Below, piece by piece: positions 56,943 through 64,000 of a stretch of DNA of 64,000 bases. Each line of letters starts with the position of its first letter. Position 1 is the first letter of the stretch. Position numbers and translations under genes: made by a program. Source of the stretch: Streptomyces sp. KMM 9044 (lineage in GTDB: Bacteria; Actinomycetota; Actinomycetes; Streptomycetales; Streptomycetaceae); contig NZ_CP113910.1 in assembly GCF_024701375.2 (NCBI RefSeq), positions 3,038,001 through 3,102,000 on the forward strand, read 5' to 3'. The notes under the pieces are model-generated. The model saw nothing but the letters and a program-made list of their open reading frames with translations. It was not told where the DNA came from and did no database searches.

Positions 56943-57973
56943 ACCGCCGAGCCCTGTTCGCTGTTGGCAGTGCAGCCGCCCTGTTCCTGATGTTCATCCC
57001 CACGGCCTTCGCCGGCGGTCCCGTCGGCAAGGGAACGGACACCGATGCCGGCCTCAAGGACGACGACCTCTATGCCAAGGCCACGGCGATCTCATACAAC
57101 ACGTCGGAGAATGGGTCTGGTCCCGCCGCAGGATCCGTGGCGGTCTCGGGTGGCGCCTGGGCACCCCCGGCATGCTGGCTGGCGCCCAAGTGGACAGCAG
57201 AGGAGTTCGCCAAGGAGACCGAGGCGAGCTACAAGGAGATCTCCAGCGACCCCAACCAGGCTCCTCACGCGAGGAAGGGAACGCACGAGTTCCGCCAGAT
57301 CTACAAAGACGGCAAGTACAAGAATTACAACCTTGACATTGAGGGCGAGGGAATGTGGTGGGGACCGGTCGAGAACCCGAACTCCCCTATTCTCGAGCGA
57401 ACCGCCTGCAACTCTACGCTTCCCTTCTGGGCCGAGAACGGCGAGACGCCGGACGTAGAGAACGCCATCACACCTGAAATCCTTGCCGGTCTGGCCTACG
57501 AGCAAATCAAGGTCCCTGGCACCGAGGTGACGCTCGCTCCCGACGGCGCGACCAAGGTCAACCTCCCCACGTGGGCCTGGCTGGACAACGGTGAGTTCAA
57601 GCCGGTATCCGTCACGGCTTCACTCAACGCACCCGGTCTGAACATCCAAGCCACCACCACGGCCCGACCGATCGCGTTGAAACTGCAGCCCGGAAGCGCT
57701 GACGCCACAACCCACCCCGCGTCCGGCGAATGCGACATCGGCAATGACGGTTCCATCGGCGAGCCCTACGCCAAGGGCAAGGCCGACCGGACGCCGCCCT
57801 GCGGGGTCACGTACCTACGCTCCTCCGGGGACGGGACCTTCACCCTCCAGGCCACTGTCACATGGGAGATCACCTGGACCGGCACAGGCAGCGTGGGCGG
57901 CGATCTGCCCGACGGCACCTTCGGCAACGACCAGGACGTCATCGTCCAGGAAATCCAAGCAGTAAACCGATGA
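56930..57973 (+). CDS. Secreted protein of unknown function
   Basis: Protein of 347 residues. Signal peptide RRALFAVGSAAALFLMFIPT ending TAFAGG; no anchor at the C-terminus. Motifs ATAISYNTSENGSGPAAGSV and PPACWLAPKWTAEEFAKE recur, as far as I know, in actinobacterial proteins next to T7SS genes. GTG at 56930 with GGAGG 8 bases upstream; it overlaps the lipoprotein stop. A role in wall passage or surface display of the T7SS substrates is possible but unproven. Confidence 0.65.
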   Translation: MQGIDRRALFAVGSAAALFLMFIPTAFAGGPVGKGTDTDAGLKDDDLYAKATAISYNTSENGSGPAAGSVAVSGGAWAPPACWLAPKWTAEEFAKETEASYKEISSDPNQAPHARKGTHEFRQIYKDGKYKNYNLDIEGEGMWWGPVENPNSPILERTACNSTLPFWAENGETPDVENAITPEILAGLAYEQIKVPGTEVTLAPDGATKVNLPTWAWLDNGEFKPVSVTASLNAPGLNIQATTTARPIALKLQPGSADATTHPASGECDIGNDGSIGEPYAKGKADRTPPCGVTYLRSSGDGTFTLQATVTWEITWTGTGSVGGDLPDGTFGNDQDVIVQEIQAVNR

Positions 57974-58029
57974 GCGCACCGACTGCTACGACGTAAACCG
58001 AAAATTACCCACAGGAACAGAAATCAGGC

Positions 58030-58338
58030 ATGAGTGATCTACGCCTAGAAGACACCGTCTTCGTGCAGCTGAAGAAAACCTTTTCCTCCATCAGTGACCG
58101 CATGGAGACCACTCGCCGCACCCTTCGAAGCACCGATGCCTCGGCCGTCGGTGAGAGTAAACTCATCGAGGATGTACAGGACTTCGCCGACGACTGGGGC
58201 CATGGAATCAAAAATCTCGGCAAGCACACACACGGTGCCGTGAAAATGATCAAAACCATCGGTGAGACATTTGACAAGCTCGACCTCGATCTGGCCGAGT
58301 CACTCAAGGCGGCCAAAGCTCAGAAGAAGGGAAAGTAG
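58030..58338 (+). CDS. WXG100-like small T7SS substrate
   Basis: Helical protein of 102 residues. FADDWGHGIKN marks the turn and the C-terminus has FDKLDLDLAESL, the [YF]xxLD export pattern. It lies 2 bp before the effector gene, so a heterodimer is likely. The ATG at 58030 follows CAGGAA. Confidence 0.7.
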   Translation: MSDLRLEDTVFVQLKKTFSSISDRMETTRRTLRSTDASAVGESKLIEDVQDFADDWGHGIKNLGKHTHGAVKMIKTIGETFDKLDLDLAESLKAAKAQKKGK

Positions 58339-58340
58339 AG

Positions 58341-59561
58341 GTGGCCGGAACCCGCCCTGCATTCCCCCACATAGGCTGGGACCCCACCCCGGGAGACGTC
58401 GAGGACACCCGAGAACTGGCCAAGAAACTCGGAAGTCTGGCCAGCGAGCTGGGTACAGCGGTGAAACAACTCGAACGTATCGAGTGCGGAGCTTGGAAGG
58501 GCAAGACCGCGATCGCCTTCACCGAGTACATCGGCGAGGACGTAACTCCCCTCATCCGAAAAGGCCATGAATCCTTCAACAAAGCCTCCCGGGCCTTGCA
58601 CCGATGGGCCAACGACCTGAAGGAATTTCAGGACGAGGCGAACCGGCTGGAGAAGACAGCCGGTGAAAAGCTCGACGCCAAGGCCAAAGCTGAGAACGAG
58701 GCCAACGGAAAAGGCAGCAAGTCACTCGGGGAAGCCTCCAGCGCTGTAAACGAGGTCACCCAGAAGGTGTACGACCTCGAAAAGAGGTACAAGGAAGCCG
58801 CCCGGGAGATCGGTAAGGAGCTCGACAAGGCTGCCGACATCGCTCCCAGCGAACCAGGCTTCTGGGGCAAGCTGGGCCAAGGCATCACTGACGCCTGGGA
58901 TGCCACCGGCGAGTGGCTTAAGGAACACGCTGATCTGATCAAGGTAATCGGTGACGTTCTCAGCGACGTCACCGCTGTGCTGGGAATGCTGGCCATCGTC
59001 ACTCTCCCTTTCCCGCCACTCGCAGCAATTTTTGGGACAGCCGCCCTCATCGGAGCGGGACTCTCCCTGGCAGCTCACGGAGTGGCCAAGGCGGCTGGAG
59101 CCGATGTGAGCTGGGCACAGCTGGGCTTGGACGCGGTGGGGCTACTGCCGGGTATCGGGATGTTCAGCAAGGGCGTCAAGGTGATCGGTGCAGCTCAGGC
59201 CGCAACGACGGCTGGCAGGCTCGGCAAGGGATTCGAAGCCACCAAGATCGGCAGTTCACGGGTACTGCTGTCCTCCGGGAAGGAATCCGCAGACATTGCA
59301 GGCGGGCTCGGCAAGGCCGGACTGGTGAAGATCGGCGGCATGTCCGAGGACGTCTACCAGGTCACACACTCGAGTAGCGGCCTGATGTCACGTATGGGTG
59401 GCCTCGCAGTTGCCGGCTACCACCAAGGGCAGTTGATCGGGACTAAGGGGGCCAATCTCGTCGGGGCGAACATCAATCCGTTGGGAATTGGTGGTATGGC
59501 TCTGGATGCCGGCCTTAAGGTCGCGCCCAAGGTCTACGGTCATGTGGCGGCAGATGACTAG
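58341..59561 (+). CDS. T7SS effector-type protein
   Basis: Protein of 406 residues: DPTPGDV at 14-20, a WKG turn at 52-54 (CGAWKGKTAIAF), helices to 200, hydrophobic hairpin 207-248, then a Gly-rich C-terminus (GGLAVAGYHQGQLIG) with no toxin motif. The GTG at 58341 follows the WXG-like stop. It has the same plan as 31980 and 44044, with a more canonical WXG turn. Confidence 0.7.
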   Translation: MAGTRPAFPHIGWDPTPGDVEDTRELAKKLGSLASELGTAVKQLERIECGAWKGKTAIAFTEYIGEDVTPLIRKGHESFNKASRALHRWANDLKEFQDEANRLEKTAGEKLDAKAKAENEANGKGSKSLGEASSAVNEVTQKVYDLEKRYKEAAREIGKELDKAADIAPSEPGFWGKLGQGITDAWDATGEWLKEHADLIKVIGDVLSDVTAVLGMLAIVTLPFPPLAAIFGTAALIGAGLSLAAHGVAKAAGADVSWAQLGLDAVGLLPGIGMFSKGVKVIGAAQAATTAGRLGKGFEATKIGSSRVLLSSGKESADIAGGLGKAGLVKIGGMSEDVYQVTHSSSGLMSRMGGLAVAGYHQGQLIGTKGANLVGANINPLGIGGMALDAGLKVAPKVYGHVAADD

Positions 59562-59665
59562 TCCGGCGTTTCGGCCCCAGATGAGTAAGTACCTGACTCG
59601 GTTTGACACCGCAGAACACGAATACACCGGCATCGAGGCCACAGCGGAGGAAGGTTCATACTAAA

Positions 59666-60583
59666 ATGAACGTATGGCAGCCCAAACCGGATGAGATTCT
59701 CCTCGCCCGCGCTCCCATCACGTTCGCCACAGGTGAGGCAACGCGGGTCAAGGGAATGCGGTGGTTTCGCGACACCGAACGCCGCGATATTCAGCACGAG
59801 CTGACCGGTTGGCCTCCCGGGCCTGTCTACACGGCCCACTCCAGGGGTGGCACGACCGCCCGGAACACCGTCAAGGGCACAGTGATGGCGGCAGGCGCCG
59901 TGATCATCGGCTTCCTCTCCTCGCACGGTGGAAATATCAGCGGCACCCCGTCCTCAAATGTGGGTACGGACACCTCGGACGACCAGGCGGATGAGGTCAA
60001 CGACTTCCCGGTCATGTGGGCCGACCCAGGCACCGTTGCGCGCGCCCTGCCCTGGCAACTGGATCCCGCGCGCTCCCCCGCTAAGCACTACCGCACACAT
60101 GCGATCGTCACTGACCAGCGGATCGTAGTCGTGGGCTTCCCTTACATCAAAGAAGACGACAGGCTCATCAGGGACGAGCTCCTCTGGGAGGTCCCTCGAT
60201 ACCTCATCGCGAACGTCGAACTGCGGAATTTCAAAGTCGGGCACGACGCGAAAATCGTCTTCACGGACGGCTCATGGTGCAGAGTGAGCAGTGCGAACCG
60301 GGAAAGACTCACTCGGTACCTGATCGAGCCGCTGGATTTCATCCCATTGGAAACGCTCACCCTGGCTCAGCGGAACACGGCTGAATCGTTCGCCGCATCC
60401 CAGGCCCCGGATGCGCAGCCGCCGCTCGTGAAGCGAAATACATGCGGCTGCCTTCGAGTCGAGATCTTGGCACCGAGCACAGTACACGCCTTCTTCGGCC
60501 ACTCAGGCCTGAACACGGTCATGGACGCGCACGGCACCGAACTCAGACTCTCGGAGTACCACCCACAAGACTTCTTGACCTGA
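59666..60583 (+). CDS. Uncharacterised protein of the T7SS module
   Basis: Protein of 305 residues. A weak hydrophobic segment is near 70-85 (GTVMAAGAVIIGFLSSHGG). The segment from about 145 (HAIVTDQRIVVVGFP ... KIVFTDGSWCRVSS) has the alternation of a PH-like beta domain. ATG at 59666 with GGAGGAAGG upstream. It may tether other parts of the module at the membrane. No family assigned. Confidence 0.6.
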   Translation: MNVWQPKPDEILLARAPITFATGEATRVKGMRWFRDTERRDIQHELTGWPPGPVYTAHSRGGTTARNTVKGTVMAAGAVIIGFLSSHGGNISGTPSSNVGTDTSDDQADEVNDFPVMWADPGTVARALPWQLDPARSPAKHYRTHAIVTDQRIVVVGFPYIKEDDRLIRDELLWEVPRYLIANVELRNFKVGHDAKIVFTDGSWCRVSSANRERLTRYLIEPLDFIPLETLTLAQRNTAESFAASQAPDAQPPLVKRNTCGCLRVEILAPSTVHAFFGHSGLNTVMDAHGTELRLSEYHPQDFLT

Positions 60584-60634
60584 CACTCCGCTCCGGTACA
60601 ATCACTGCTTTTGATCGAAACGGGCCTTCACGCC

Positions 60635-61342
60635 ATGACACCCGCCGCCGAGTCCATGAACCCTCTGTATGTCAGTGCCATTCAGGGAGACCTCCCACCT
60701 CTGTGGTTCCTCGCCCCCGAGGGATTTTTCGCCCTTCCCGTCGCCACCACCGCCGAGGAACGCGCCGAACGTGCCCGCTCGTTCGTACAAGAGCTGTACT
60801 CACGTGGAGACGAGACCATCTGGGAGCCAGCCGCTCTCTACTACACAGCGATAGCCGAGTCCATGGGAGAAACCGGGGTCTCCTACGCCGCTATGGGTCT
60901 GTTCTCCACAGCGGGGGAAGCCGACATCCCTGAGAGCAACACGATCCGGTACGAGCCCACCGAAGGCGTGGCCCAGTGCTCCTTCACCGTAGGCATCGTC
61001 GCCACTGACCATGACGAGGCTGACACTGATGTCGTGGCCCAGGGAATCCTCGCTACGCTCGCCGACGATCCGCACAACGACGCCGTCTGGCTGGATCTGC
61101 CATGCGGACCTGCGGTGTCCTGCGTGACCATGCGCGAGTACACGCTCGCCCCGGAGCTGACGGCGAGCGGTGAGAAGACGACACTTCTCACCGGGAAGAT
61201 CCAGGTCCACGTCCCCTTCCCGACGGGCCCGTACACGGCTGTCTTCACTCTCTGCACAGCTTCTCTGGACCACTGGACTGAGATCTACCGCCTGCTGTCG
61301 GCCCTTCTCCAGACGGTTTCCTTTGTCGCCCCAGCCGAGTAG
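60635..61342 (+). CDS. T7SS chaperone-like protein
   Basis: Protein of 235 residues. Near residue 24 it reads LWFLAPEGFFALPV, the same [LA]PEG[FW]F start as 42123, then a helix with RARSFVQELYSRG. The last block PFPTGPYTAVFTL parallels PVPGTTEFLLLTF there. The ATG at 60635 is the best start in the absence of a clear ribosome-binding site. Ends before a strong terminator. Confidence 0.6.
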   Translation: MTPAAESMNPLYVSAIQGDLPPLWFLAPEGFFALPVATTAEERAERARSFVQELYSRGDETIWEPAALYYTAIAESMGETGVSYAAMGLFSTAGEADIPESNTIRYEPTEGVAQCSFTVGIVATDHDEADTDVVAQGILATLADDPHNDAVWLDLPCGPAVSCVTMREYTLAPELTASGEKTTLLTGKIQVHVPFPTGPYTAVFTLCTASLDHWTEIYRLLSALLQTVSFVAPAE

Positions 61343-61461
61343 CTCACCAGGCCCACACATTGAACGAACCAGGACCGGGGTTACTTTTCCCTTCCATGTT
61401 CCAGGGCATGGTAATCACTCATGCGGCGCCTTCCTGACACGGCAGGCGCCGGAGCAAACAT

Positions 61462-61513
61462 CCCTGGCGCCCCGGTCGGCAGCGGCTGAACCGCGCCGAC
61501 CGGGGCGCCAGGG
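61462..61513. terminator. Strong bidirectional hairpin terminator
   Basis: Two perfect 19-base arms, 61462-61480 and 61495-61513 (CCCTGGCGCCCCGGTCGGC and its complement), with a 14-base loop. It separates the T7SS module from the convergent WXG100 gene 18 bp away. The rest of 61343-61461 shows nothing else. Confidence 0.88.
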
Positions 61514-61531
61514 CATCGATGGGGCGGCGGC

Positions 61532-61840
61532 TCAGCCCTTCGCGCTCTTCGCCAGCTGCTCGTCCAGGTCCTCGTAGGCCTGTTTGGCCTTCTTCAGGAA
61601 CTCGGACATGCCCTCCAGTCCCTCCATGGCCTTCTTCGCACCCTTGGTGAAGTCCTTGAAGGACTCCTCGAAGGCGGACGAGCCCTTCTGAGTGGTGTAG
61701 CCGTTCTCCACGAGCGCCTTGATCCGGTCGTCGATGGTGTCGAGCTCGCCGTGCAGCCGGTTCATGTCCTTCAGAAGCTTGCCGGCTTCCTTGTCCATCT
61801 CGGCATAAGTGATATCTGCGTCTTTGCCCTTGCCGGCCAC
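61532..61840 (-). CDS. WXG100 family protein (EsxA/EsxB-like)
   Basis: Protein of 102 residues with a clear WXG100 layout: two helices with a TTQKGSSAFEESFKDF turn, lacking Trp, and a C-terminal YEDLDEQLAKS with the YxxxD signal. GTG at 61840 after GGGAGGGAG. It is divergent from the eccC-type gene at 63066, with an IS982 element in the space between them. Likely the conserved Esx substrate of this secretion locus. Confidence 0.82.
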   Translation of the reverse strand: MAGKGKDADITYAEMDKEAGKLLKDMNRLHGELDTIDDRIKALVENGYTTQKGSSAFEESFKDFTKGAKKAMEGLEGMSEFLKKAKQAYEDLDEQLAKSAKG

Positions 61841-62027
61841 GACGCTCCCTCCCGTTTTCGTTCGCCGCGGGGCCTTCCCCCGGCGCTCGTCGGGATCGTC
61901 GGCCACTCGGCGCCGACCATCCGCGTGAGCAAAGATCTTACGGGTGTGGCTGTTGGGATCCCAGGATGTTGTGCGAGCAGAGCGTGAACTGGTGCACATC
62001 CCGTTGTCACACGGGGTGCCTGGCCAA

Positions 62028-63005
62028 CTAGACGAGTAAGTCCGAAGTCTCGTTGAGCGCAAAGGGTGAGGGTCCCGTTGGTCGATGTGTGACGAACGAC
62101 CTCGAGACCCTCATCACCGCACTGTACGTGAAGATCGACGACGAGTTGGGAGGGCCGCGTTGGCTGGGCAGGCCGCCGTTGCTGACCGACTCCGAGCTGG
62201 TGTGCGCCGCGGTCGCCCAGGCGATGCTCGGATTCACCTCCGAAGCCCACTGGCTGCGCTACGCCCGCAAGCACCTGGCCGGGATGTTTCCGTACCTGCC
62301 CCAGCAGTCCGGCTACAACAAACGCCTGCGCGCGGCGCTCGGCCTGGTCAAGCGGGTCGTCCGGATGCTCGCGAAGGCGTCCGACTTCTGGCTGGACGAC
62401 TGCTGGATCGTGGACTCCACCCCGGTGCCGTGCGGCATGTCGCGGCCCACCGTGAAACGCTCCGACCTGGCCGGATGGGCCGGATACGGCTACTGCGCCA
62501 GCCACTCGCGGTTCTTCTGGGGGCTGCGGCTGTACCTCGTGTGCACCCCGGCCGGGATGCCGATCCTGTGGGCCCTGGCGGACCCCAAGATCGGCGAACG
62601 CGAGGTGCTGGCCGCGATGCTGGAGGTCGAAGCAGGCGTCGTCGCCGAGCACGACGGCATCCTGCTCATCTCCGACAAGGGCTTCGCCGGCCGAGCTTTC
62701 GAGCAGTTGCTGGCCGACCACGGCATCACCTTGCTGCGGCCCTCCCGCAAGCGCGAGAAGGCCCGGTACGGCGAGCCGATGCTGAAGAAGGTCCGCCAGC
62801 TGATCGAGTCGGTCAACGACACCCTCAAAGGCCAGCTCGACCTGGAGGGCCACGGAGGGCGCAGCTGCGCGGGCGTCGCGGTCCGCGTCGCCCAGCGCAT
62901 TCTGGCCATGGCCGCCGCGATCTGGCTGAACAACCTGACCGGCGCACCGATCACTCGATCGTTGATCGCCTACGACCACTGAAGACATACGACTTACTCG
63001 TCTAG
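62028..63005 (+). mobile_element. IS982 family element
   Basis: About 978 bp. The ends share CTAGACGAGTAAGTC as an inverted repeat (62028-62042 and 62991-63005), with partial matches further in (AGTCT / ATGTCT). No target duplication is clear. It lies in the divergent space between the WXG100 gene and eccC and so removes the eccC promoter region from its original place. Confidence 0.75.
62089..62982 (+). CDS. IS982 family transposase
   Basis: Intact DDE transposase of 297 residues. Motifs: ALYVKIDDELGGP at the start, YNKRLRAALGLVKRVVRM, catalytic Asp in CWIVDSTPVPCG, YCASHSRFFWGLRLYLV, second Asp in LLISDKGFAG, and Glu in LIESVNDTLKGQLDLE. GTG at 62089. No lesion is visible, so the element may be active. 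Confidence 0.87.
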   Translation: MTNDLETLITALYVKIDDELGGPRWLGRPPLLTDSELVCAAVAQAMLGFTSEAHWLRYARKHLAGMFPYLPQQSGYNKRLRAALGLVKRVVRMLAKASDFWLDDCWIVDSTPVPCGMSRPTVKRSDLAGWAGYGYCASHSRFFWGLRLYLVCTPAGMPILWALADPKIGEREVLAAMLEVEAGVVAEHDGILLISDKGFAGRAFEQLLADHGITLLRPSRKREKARYGEPMLKKVRQLIESVNDTLKGQLDLEGHGGRSCAGVAVRVAQRILAMAAAIWLNNLTGAPITRSLIAYDH

Positions 63006-63065
63006 GGTCGCTCCCACCGTGTTCAGCGCTCCGGGGGAGGCCTCGGGCCAACGAGGAGGACGCAC

Positions 63066-64000
63066 GTGCGCCTGAGCCTGACCGTCGTCGACCCGGCTGC
63101 TGGAGCGACCGCCGACGTGGTGCTCGACGCGGACCCGGAGTCGTCGGTGGGTGACATCACACGGGAGTTGGCGCAGCACGTCGGACCGGGTGGCAGCGCG
63201 CAGGTCATCCCCATCGGGAGCCACCGGGGAACCGGTGGACCGCTACAGGCTTTCGTCGACGGTTACCCGCTGGATCCGGCCGCCACCGTGGTCGAGTCGC
63301 CGCTGCGCGAAGGCGCCGTCGTCAGTCTGCAGGATCCGGCCGGCTGCGTCTTCGGGGAGCCGACCGGAGTGGTGGAGTTCCGCGTCGCCGGCGGTCCCGC
63401 GGCGGGCTCGGTGCACCGGCTGGGCGTAGGCCGGTACGACATCGGCAGCGGCCCGGCCGCACACCTGCGCATCGACGATCCCGAACTGGAGGCGCGTGCA
63501 GCGACGTTGTCGATCGCCATGGACGGCGCCTGCAAGGTCACCGTGCACGCGGAGAGCGGTAGGGCATCCGGTAAGGAAAACGCGTCCGGCAAGGAGCGCG
63601 GGGGCGACAAGGAGGGCGGCGGGGACGACGCATCCACCGCTCGGCGCGACGGTGAGCCCTTCGAAGGCGACGACTGGCCTCTGGGGTCTCAACTGGCGAT
63701 CGGCAACAGTCTGTTCGACCTCATCACGTATCTCCCGCCGGATGCTGCCCTGAAGTGGTCCGAGGACGGCACAGGTCTCGACTACAACCGTCCCCCTCGG
63801 CTGCGGCCCGCCGAGCGTCAGACCCGGTTCCGTTTGCCGTCGCCGCCCGGCGACTTCGAAGTGCGGCCGCTGCCCTGGCTGATGGCGCTCTTCCCACTGG
63901 TCGGTGCCGTGGTCGCGGTCATGATCTTCGGACGCTGGTACTACATGATCATGGCCCTGCTGAGCCCGATCATGCTCTTCGGCAACTACTTCGTGGACAA
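63066..64000 (+). CDS. T7SS FtsK/SpoIIIE ATPase EccC, N-terminal part
   Basis: First 311 residues of the core motor of the ESX-type secretion system, running off the window. Layout: a YukD/ubiquitin-like start (1-40), an FHA domain at about 103-165 (GRYDIGSGPAAHLRIDDPEL), a charged low-complexity linker, and two membrane segments near 268-288 and 291-309 (PWLMALFPLVGAVVAVMIFG). GTG at 63066 with GAGGAGG 7 bases upstream. The ATPase domains should follow. It shows the modules in this window lie next to secretion genes. Confidence 0.82.
   Translation, partial: MRLSLTVVDPAAGATADVVLDADPESSVGDITRELAQHVGPGGSAQVIPIGSHRGTGGPLQAFVDGYPLDPAATVVESPLREGAVVSLQDPAGCVFGEPTGVVEFRVAGGPAAGSVHRLGVGRYDIGSGPAAHLRIDDPELEARAATLSIAMDGACKVTVHAESGRASGKENASGKERGGDKEGGGDDASTARRDGEPFEGDDWPLGSQLAIGNSLFDLITYLPPDAALKWSEDGTGLDYNRPPRLRPAERQTRFRLPSPPGDFEVRPLPWLMALFPLVGAVVAVMIFGRWYYMIMALLSPIMLFGNYFVD

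Overview
The window is Streptomyces-like chromosome: very high G+C, GTG and TTG starts, genes that overlap by ATGA or GTGA, a complete-style nuo operon, the futalosine menaquinone enzyme MqnC, a WhiJ-type XRE/DUF397/ATP-binding gene set and type VII secretion genes of the actinobacterial kind. No tRNA, rRNA or CRISPR array was seen.

Region 1 (1-13755, minus) is the nuo operon, nuoA to nuoM in order, with nuoM cut by the window edge. Its upstream region (13756-14875) carries two Rex-operator-like sites and other repeats. Region 2 (14876-24005) holds a secreted NlpC/P60 hydrolase, a geranylgeranyl-reductase-family flavoprotein, GNAT and PASTA proteins, menG and mqnC, so Complex I and the menaquinone pool that it reduces are encoded together. 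A hydrolase/MarR pair and a truncated IS630 transposase lie between menG and mqnC, next to the remnant of a polysaccharide deacetylase.

Region 3 (24006-52678) is a Tad/Flp pilus locus that has been split. Prepilin peptidase and a LysM-BTAD membrane protein are at 24006-27772; cpaB, tadZ, tadA, tadB, tadC, flp, two tadE genes and tadG are at 45809-52678. The 18 kb between them contains type VII secretion (T7SS) effector modules, a WhiJ-like regulator set, an IS701 element carrying a group II intron, a second decayed group II intron, and a double-glycine leader peptide. Matching repeats and a novel joint (tadG tail fused to the LysM-BTAD 5' end at 35881-36054) show that this interval arose by one tandem duplication from LysM-BTAD to tadG, followed by decay of different parts of each copy.

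Region 4 (53068-56110) is a graveyard: an ISAs1 transposase broken by mutations and by a truncated group II intron, then a dead IS3 element. Region 5 (56268-64000) has a further T7SS module of lower G+C (lipoprotein, secreted protein, WXG-like partner, long effector, membrane-associated protein, chaperone-like protein), a WXG100 gene, an IS982 element and the start of an eccC-type T7SS ATPase that runs off the window.

The most unusual content is a recurring module: a small WXG-like protein ending in a [YF]xxLD signal, a long protein with an N-terminal DPxPGD motif, a helical domain (WXG in two of three) and a hydrophobic hairpin, and one or two chaperone-like proteins. One copy has a toxin/immunity tail cut off by an in-frame amber codon, and one has been fused so that a chaperone-like domain now carries the export signal.
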